DNA from: Holophagales bacterium
GTDB taxonomy: Bacteria > Acidobacteriota > Holophagae > Holophagales > Holophagaceae
Assembly (NCBI GenBank): GCA_031256155.1
Contig: JAIRRD010000133.1
Span: 1 to 8,910, forward strand
Direction: 5' to 3'
Length of the DNA stretch: 8,910 bases
The translations under genes were made by a program, and so were the position numbers. The notes beneath the pieces are model-generated. The model did not search any database and was not told the origin of the DNA. It saw only the letters and a program-made list of their open reading frames with translations. Positions 5,785-8,910 of the stretch are shown piece after piece; positions within the stretch are counted from its first letter, which is position 1, and every line of letters starts with the position of its first letter.

Positions 5785-8205
5785 ATGAAAACAATCACCC
5801 TGTTTTTCCTTCTAACCTCGCTGTTAAGCCTTTGTTCGCAAACCAATCCCAAGAGAACTTCCAATTCAATTTACAAAAACGGATGGATTGATTTCAATAA
5901 AAACGGTGTTAAGGACATCTTTGAAGACCCCGCGCAGCCTATTGAAAAACGTGTTGCCGATTTGCTGTCGCAGATGTCCATAGAAGAGAAAACTTGTCAG
6001 TTGGCAACGCTCTACGGTTATGGGCGTGTGTTGAAAGATTCGCTGCCTACTCCAGATTGGAAAAACGAAATTTGGAAAGACGGCATTGCTAATATTGATG
6101 AACATTTGAACGGCGTTGGCCGCGGTTTGCGAACAGTGCCTAATCTGATTTATCCGTTCAGCAACCATGCGGAGGCTATCAACACTGTGCAGAAGTGGTT
6201 TATTGAAGAAACGCGCTTGGGAATTCCAGTTGATTTCAGCAATGAAGCGATACATGGATTAAATCACACAAAGGCTACGCCGTTGCCCGCTCCCATTGCT
6301 ATTGGAAGCACGTGGAACAAAGCATTAGTCTATGAAGCGGGCGCAATTGCGGCGAAAGAAGCCAAAGCGTTGGGATATACAAACCTGTATGCGCCCATTT
6401 TGGACATTGCCCGCGATCCACGCTGGGGGCGTACGTTGGAATGTTATGGAGAGGATCCGTTTTTGATTGCCGAACTCGGTGTACAAATGGTGAAAGGCAT
6501 ACAAGACCAGAATATTGCTTCTACCTTGAAACACTATGCTGTATATAGCATTCCAAAGGGGGGGCGTGACGGAAACGCACGCACGGATCCGCATGTTGCT
6601 CCGCGTGAGTTGCACGAAATGCATTTATATCCGTTCCGCCGCGTGATTCAGGAAGCGCGCCCAATGGGTATTATGGCAAGCTATAACGATTGGGACGGCA
6701 TACCGATTATCGCGAGTCATTATTTTATGACGGAGTTATTGCGTCAACAATATGGATTTACAGGATACAGCGTGAGTGACAGTTGGGCGGTGGAATATGT
6801 GCAAACCAAGCACCGTACGGCTGATACGTATGAAGAGGCTGTACGTCAGGTGGCGGATGCAGGGTTGAATGTGCGGACAAGTTTTACGCCGCCTTCCGAC
6901 TACATCCTCCCGTTTCGCAAACAGATAGAAAATAAAAAAATCTCAATAGAAACAGTTGATCGTCTGGTAACGGATGTGTTGCGCGTGAAATTCTGGTTGG
7001 GCTTGTTCGACAATCCTTACGTGACCAATCCCAAAGCCGCAGATAAAATTGTGGGCGAAGATAAGCACATGGATTTTGTGCTGAGAATGCAGCGTGAATC
7101 ATTGATTCTGCTAAAAAACGAAAAAAACCTGCTTCCGCTGGATAAAAACAAGATTAAAAAAGTGCTGGTCACTGGCCCGCTTGCCAAAGAAACAAATTTT
7201 ATGACCAGTCGTTACGGCCCGAATCAGTTAACGCCGCACACTATTTTGGAGGGTTTGCAAAAATATTTGGGCAATAACCATGAAGTTCTCTATACCAAGG
7301 GCTGCGATGTGTTTGATGTGGGATTTCCGGCAACAGAAATTTTTCCGGAGCCAATGTCCGCCGAAGAAATGGCCGAAATTCAAAAATCGGTCGACATGGC
7401 AAAAAATTGCGATGTTGTTATTGTTGCGTTGGGTGAAGATGAATTGTGTGTCGGCGAATCCAAATCGCGCACTTCGTTGGACCTTCCGGGACGTCAGCAG
7501 CAACTATTGGAAGCGCTGCATGCAACCGGCAAGCCCATTGTTTTACTGTTAATCAATGGACGCCCTTTAACCATCAACTGGGCAAACAAACATATTCCTG
7601 CCATTTTGGAAACATGGTTTCCGACTAATAATGCAGGTCCTGTTGTTGCGGAAACACTATTTGGCGACTACAACCCCGGTGGAAAACTGACCGTTACATT
7701 TCCGCGAACGATCGGGCAAATTGAATATAATTTTCCGTTTAAACCCGGTTCTCATGCTGGCCAACCGGGACGGGAAGACCCTGTGAACGGCTTTGGGAAT
7801 ACACGGATTAATGGGGCACTGTATCCATTCGGACATGGTTTGAGCTATACCACATTCGAATATTCCGACTTAATTGTCACGCCCGAACAACAGCGGTTGC
7901 AAGGCGAATTTACGGTTGCTTGCAAAGTAACCAACACCGGCACCTGCAAGGGAGATGAGGTTGTACAGCTTTACGTGAATGATGTGGTAAGTAGTGTCAT
8001 CACTTATGAATCTGTGTTGCGCGGGTTTGAACGTATTACCTTAAATCCGGGCGAGACCAAAGAGGTGAAATTTGTGTTGAAACCAAGCCATCTTGAATTA
8101 TTAGACCGTAACATGAACAGAGTGGTGGAGCCCGGCGATTTCGAAATAATGATTGGTGCGTCAAGTGAAGATATTCGCTTGAGGAAAACGGTTGTAGTGT
8201 TATAG
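5785..8205 (+). CDS. Exported glycoside hydrolase family 3 beta-glycosidase
   Basis: An 806-residue retaining beta-glycosidase, probably a beta-glucosidase; xylosidase activity cannot be excluded. Residues 1-17 form an export signal ending LLSLC; the Cys suggests a lipoprotein, but Leu just before it is atypical. Residues 36-47 (DFNKNGVKDIFE) fit a complete EF-hand calcium loop. The catalytic (alpha/beta) barrel contains LKH at 248-250 and the nucleophile D332 in GYSVSDSW. The C-terminal alpha/beta sandwich carries ILLKNEKNLLPL and the likely acid/base E558 in CVGESKSRTSLDLPG. A fibronectin-III-like domain ends the protein (DEVVQLYVNDVVS ... YESVLRGFERITLNPGETKEV). Full length, no frame break. 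GGAG is 8 nt before the ATG. It starts 46 bp after hutI and may be the last gene of the lptE run; it likely acts in the periplasm or on the cell surface in oligosaccharide breakdown. Confidence 0.93.
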   Translation: MKTITLFFLLTSLLSLCSQTNPKRTSNSIYKNGWIDFNKNGVKDIFEDPAQPIEKRVADLLSQMSIEEKTCQLATLYGYGRVLKDSLPTPDWKNEIWKDGIANIDEHLNGVGRGLRTVPNLIYPFSNHAEAINTVQKWFIEETRLGIPVDFSNEAIHGLNHTKATPLPAPIAIGSTWNKALVYEAGAIAAKEAKALGYTNLYAPILDIARDPRWGRTLECYGEDPFLIAELGVQMVKGIQDQNIASTLKHYAVYSIPKGGRDGNARTDPHVAPRELHEMHLYPFRRVIQEARPMGIMASYNDWDGIPIIASHYFMTELLRQQYGFTGYSVSDSWAVEYVQTKHRTADTYEEAVRQVADAGLNVRTSFTPPSDYILPFRKQIENKKISIETVDRLVTDVLRVKFWLGLFDNPYVTNPKAADKIVGEDKHMDFVLRMQRESLILLKNEKNLLPLDKNKIKKVLVTGPLAKETNFMTSRYGPNQLTPHTILEGLQKYLGNNHEVLYTKGCDVFDVGFPATEIFPEPMSAEEMAEIQKSVDMAKNCDVVIVALGEDELCVGESKSRTSLDLPGRQQQLLEALHATGKPIVLLLINGRPLTINWANKHIPAILETWFPTNNAGPVVAETLFGDYNPGGKLTVTFPRTIGQIEYNFPFKPGSHAGQPGREDPVNGFGNTRINGALYPFGHGLSYTTFEYSDLIVTPEQQRLQGEFTVACKVTNTGTCKGDEVVQLYVNDVVSSVITYESVLRGFERITLNPGETKEVKFVLKPSHLELLDRNMNRVVEPGDFEIMIGASSEDIRLRKTVVVL

Positions 8206-8206
8206 T

Positions 8207-8248
8207 CGTTTTACTTGTGGAGCATAACAATGCTCCACAAGTAAAACG
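8207..8248. terminator. Perfect 19-bp hairpin between GH3 and sdhB, probable bidirectional terminator
   Basis: Two bases after the GH3 stop, arms 8207-8225 and 8230-8248 are exact inverted complements over 19 bp around a 4-nt AACA loop. The core pairs are ACTTGTGGAGCAT and ATGCTCCACAAGT. The position between convergent genes fits a shared terminator or 3'-end stabiliser. Neither strand has a T-run after the stem; the TTTT and AAAA tracts lie inside the stem base, so a classical intrinsic mechanism is not obvious. A small GCGC-GGAT-GCGC stem follows at 8248-8259. The remaining bases to 8369 show no gene. Confidence 0.55.
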
Positions 8249-8369
8249 CGCGGATGCGCTAGACTGCGCCGTAATGGAGCGAGCTGCCATCGGCGGGGAG
8301 CGGAATGGAAGGCATAGGCGGTGCTTGCCTGTCTGTACTGCTTGTCAAGGGCGTTGACTATATCAAACC

Positions 8370-8401
8370 AGAGCATTTCAACCTCAAAATGAATTTGCTC
8401 T
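8370..8401 (-). terminator. Weak hairpin overlapping the sdhB stop codon
   Basis: AGAGCA (8370-8375) pairs with TGCTCT (8396-8401), then TTCA with TGAA after a 1-nt/2-nt internal loop, around a 9-nt loop. On the minus strand it is followed by GGTTTGATAT, only mildly T-rich. It starts within the stop codon of the iron-sulfur subunit gene. It may contribute to ending that transcript; the larger palindrome further along is the better candidate. Confidence 0.3.
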
Positions 8402-8910
8402 AAAGTGCATCGCTGCCGGATGTCTGGGGGGGTCTGTAGAGTATGCCGGACTTGATAAAGTCTCTGTTCATTCTGGCAATATGTTCCAGTTTCACGTTCT
8501 TAGGGCAGACCGCTTCGCACTCAGCAAAGTTTGTACATGCGCCGAATTGTTCAGCGTCCATTTGAGCAATCATGTCGCGTACGCGCGTCAGACGCTCCGG
8601 CTGTCCTTGGGGGAGGAGACCCAGTTGACTGACTTTGGCGGACAAAAAAAGCATTGCTGAGGCATTGGGGCAGGCGGCGATACAAGCACCACATCCAATA
8701 CAGGAAGCGGCATCCATTGCGAGGTCGGCGCAGGTTTTAGGAATCGGCAGGGCATTGGCGTCTTGCGGCGATCCTGTTGGAGCGGTGATAAAACCTCCAG
8801 CAGCAATGATGCGTTCCATAGCGCTGCGGTCAACCATCAAATCTTTAATGACAGGAAACGCTTTTGCGCGAAAAGGTTCTATGGTAATGACATCGCCGTC
8901 CTTGAAACTG
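8400..8910 (-). CDS. sdhB: Succinate dehydrogenase/fumarate reductase iron-sulfur subunit, C-terminal part
   Basis: The reading frame is open from the window edge to the TAG at 8402-8400, giving 169 residues; the N-terminal [2Fe-2S] domain lies outside. The visible part starts [20 protein letters not shown]. Two cluster motifs follow: [12 protein letters not shown] (C70, C73, C76, C80 of the visible part) and C125-x5-C131-x3-C135-P. By analogy with E. coli SdhB, C70, C73, C76 and C135 hold the [4Fe-4S] cluster and C80, C125 and C131 the [3Fe-4S] cluster. The subunit passes electrons between the flavin subunit and membrane quinone. Sequence alone does not say whether the complex works as succinate dehydrogenase or fumarate reductase (frdB). 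Internal TTG and ATG codons near 8840 are not the true start, because the homology continues upstream. It is the last gene of its minus-strand unit; sdhC/sdhA presumably lie beyond the edge. Confidence 0.9.
   Translation of the reverse strand, partial: SFKDGDVITIEPFRAKAFPVIKDLMVDRSAMERIIAAGGFITAPTGSPQDANALPIPKTCADLAMDAASCIGCGACIAACPNASAMLFLSAKVSQLGLLPQGQPERLTRVRDMIAQMDAEQFGACTNFAECEAVCPKNVKLEHIARMNRDFIKSGILYRPPQTSGSDAL

Noticed and set aside
8036..8290. 84-codon minus-strand open frame reaching past the GH3 stop
   Set aside because: Most of it is antisense to the GH3 C-terminal domain, and its start lies beyond the palindrome with no supporting signals.
8248..8399. Search for a small gene, tRNA or mobile-element end in the convergent gap
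   Set aside because: Only short stems (GCGC-GGAT-GCGC and GTCAA-GGGCG-TTGAC) were seen; no start with a ribosome-binding site and no cloverleaf.

Overview
The window comes from a Gram-negative bacterium. It encodes LptE, an outer-membrane LPS-assembly lipoprotein, a second lipoprotein, and an exported family 3 glycoside hydrolase. The hydrolase resembles Bacteroidota and related FCB-group enzymes, and the iron-sulfur subunit at the right edge fits a succinate dehydrogenase/fumarate reductase. Together these suggest a polysaccharide-degrading member of the Fibrobacterota/Bacteroidota neighbourhood. That placement is an impression from protein style, not a proof. No tRNA, rRNA, insertion sequence, phage gene or CRISPR array was seen.

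Layout. Left edge (1-787, minus strand): an ECF sigma factor gene overlaps by ATGA the start of a cut-off zinc-binding anti-sigma factor gene. Centre (1011-8205, all plus strand): hypoxanthine phosphoribosyltransferase (hpt); a lipoprotein predicted to be a seven-bladed beta-propeller; a tightly packed run lptE-holA-hutI (LPS transport, DNA polymerase III delta, imidazolonepropionase); then a large exported GH3 beta-glycosidase. Right edge (8400-8910, minus strand): the C-terminal two thirds of an SdhB/FrdB iron-sulfur subunit, convergent with the GH3 gene. A perfect 19-bp inverted repeat lies in the convergent gap.

How the genes relate. The sigma/anti-sigma pair is a regulatory unit. hpt (purine salvage) and the propeller lipoprotein stand alone, but their upstream regions share a TTGAACT-centred inverted-repeat motif, so a common regulator is possible. 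lptE and holA share one base and are probably translationally coupled; hutI follows after 27 bp and GH3 after 46 bp, so the four may form one transcript. The functions in that run are unrelated, and hutI has no other histidine-degradation gene beside it.

The most notable non-coding structures are a 44-nt nested hairpin between the sigma gene and hpt, the repeated inverted motif before hpt and the lipoprotein gene, and the 42-bp palindrome after the GH3 gene. I found no clear evidence of a wholly new system. The least explained gene is the propeller lipoprotein.
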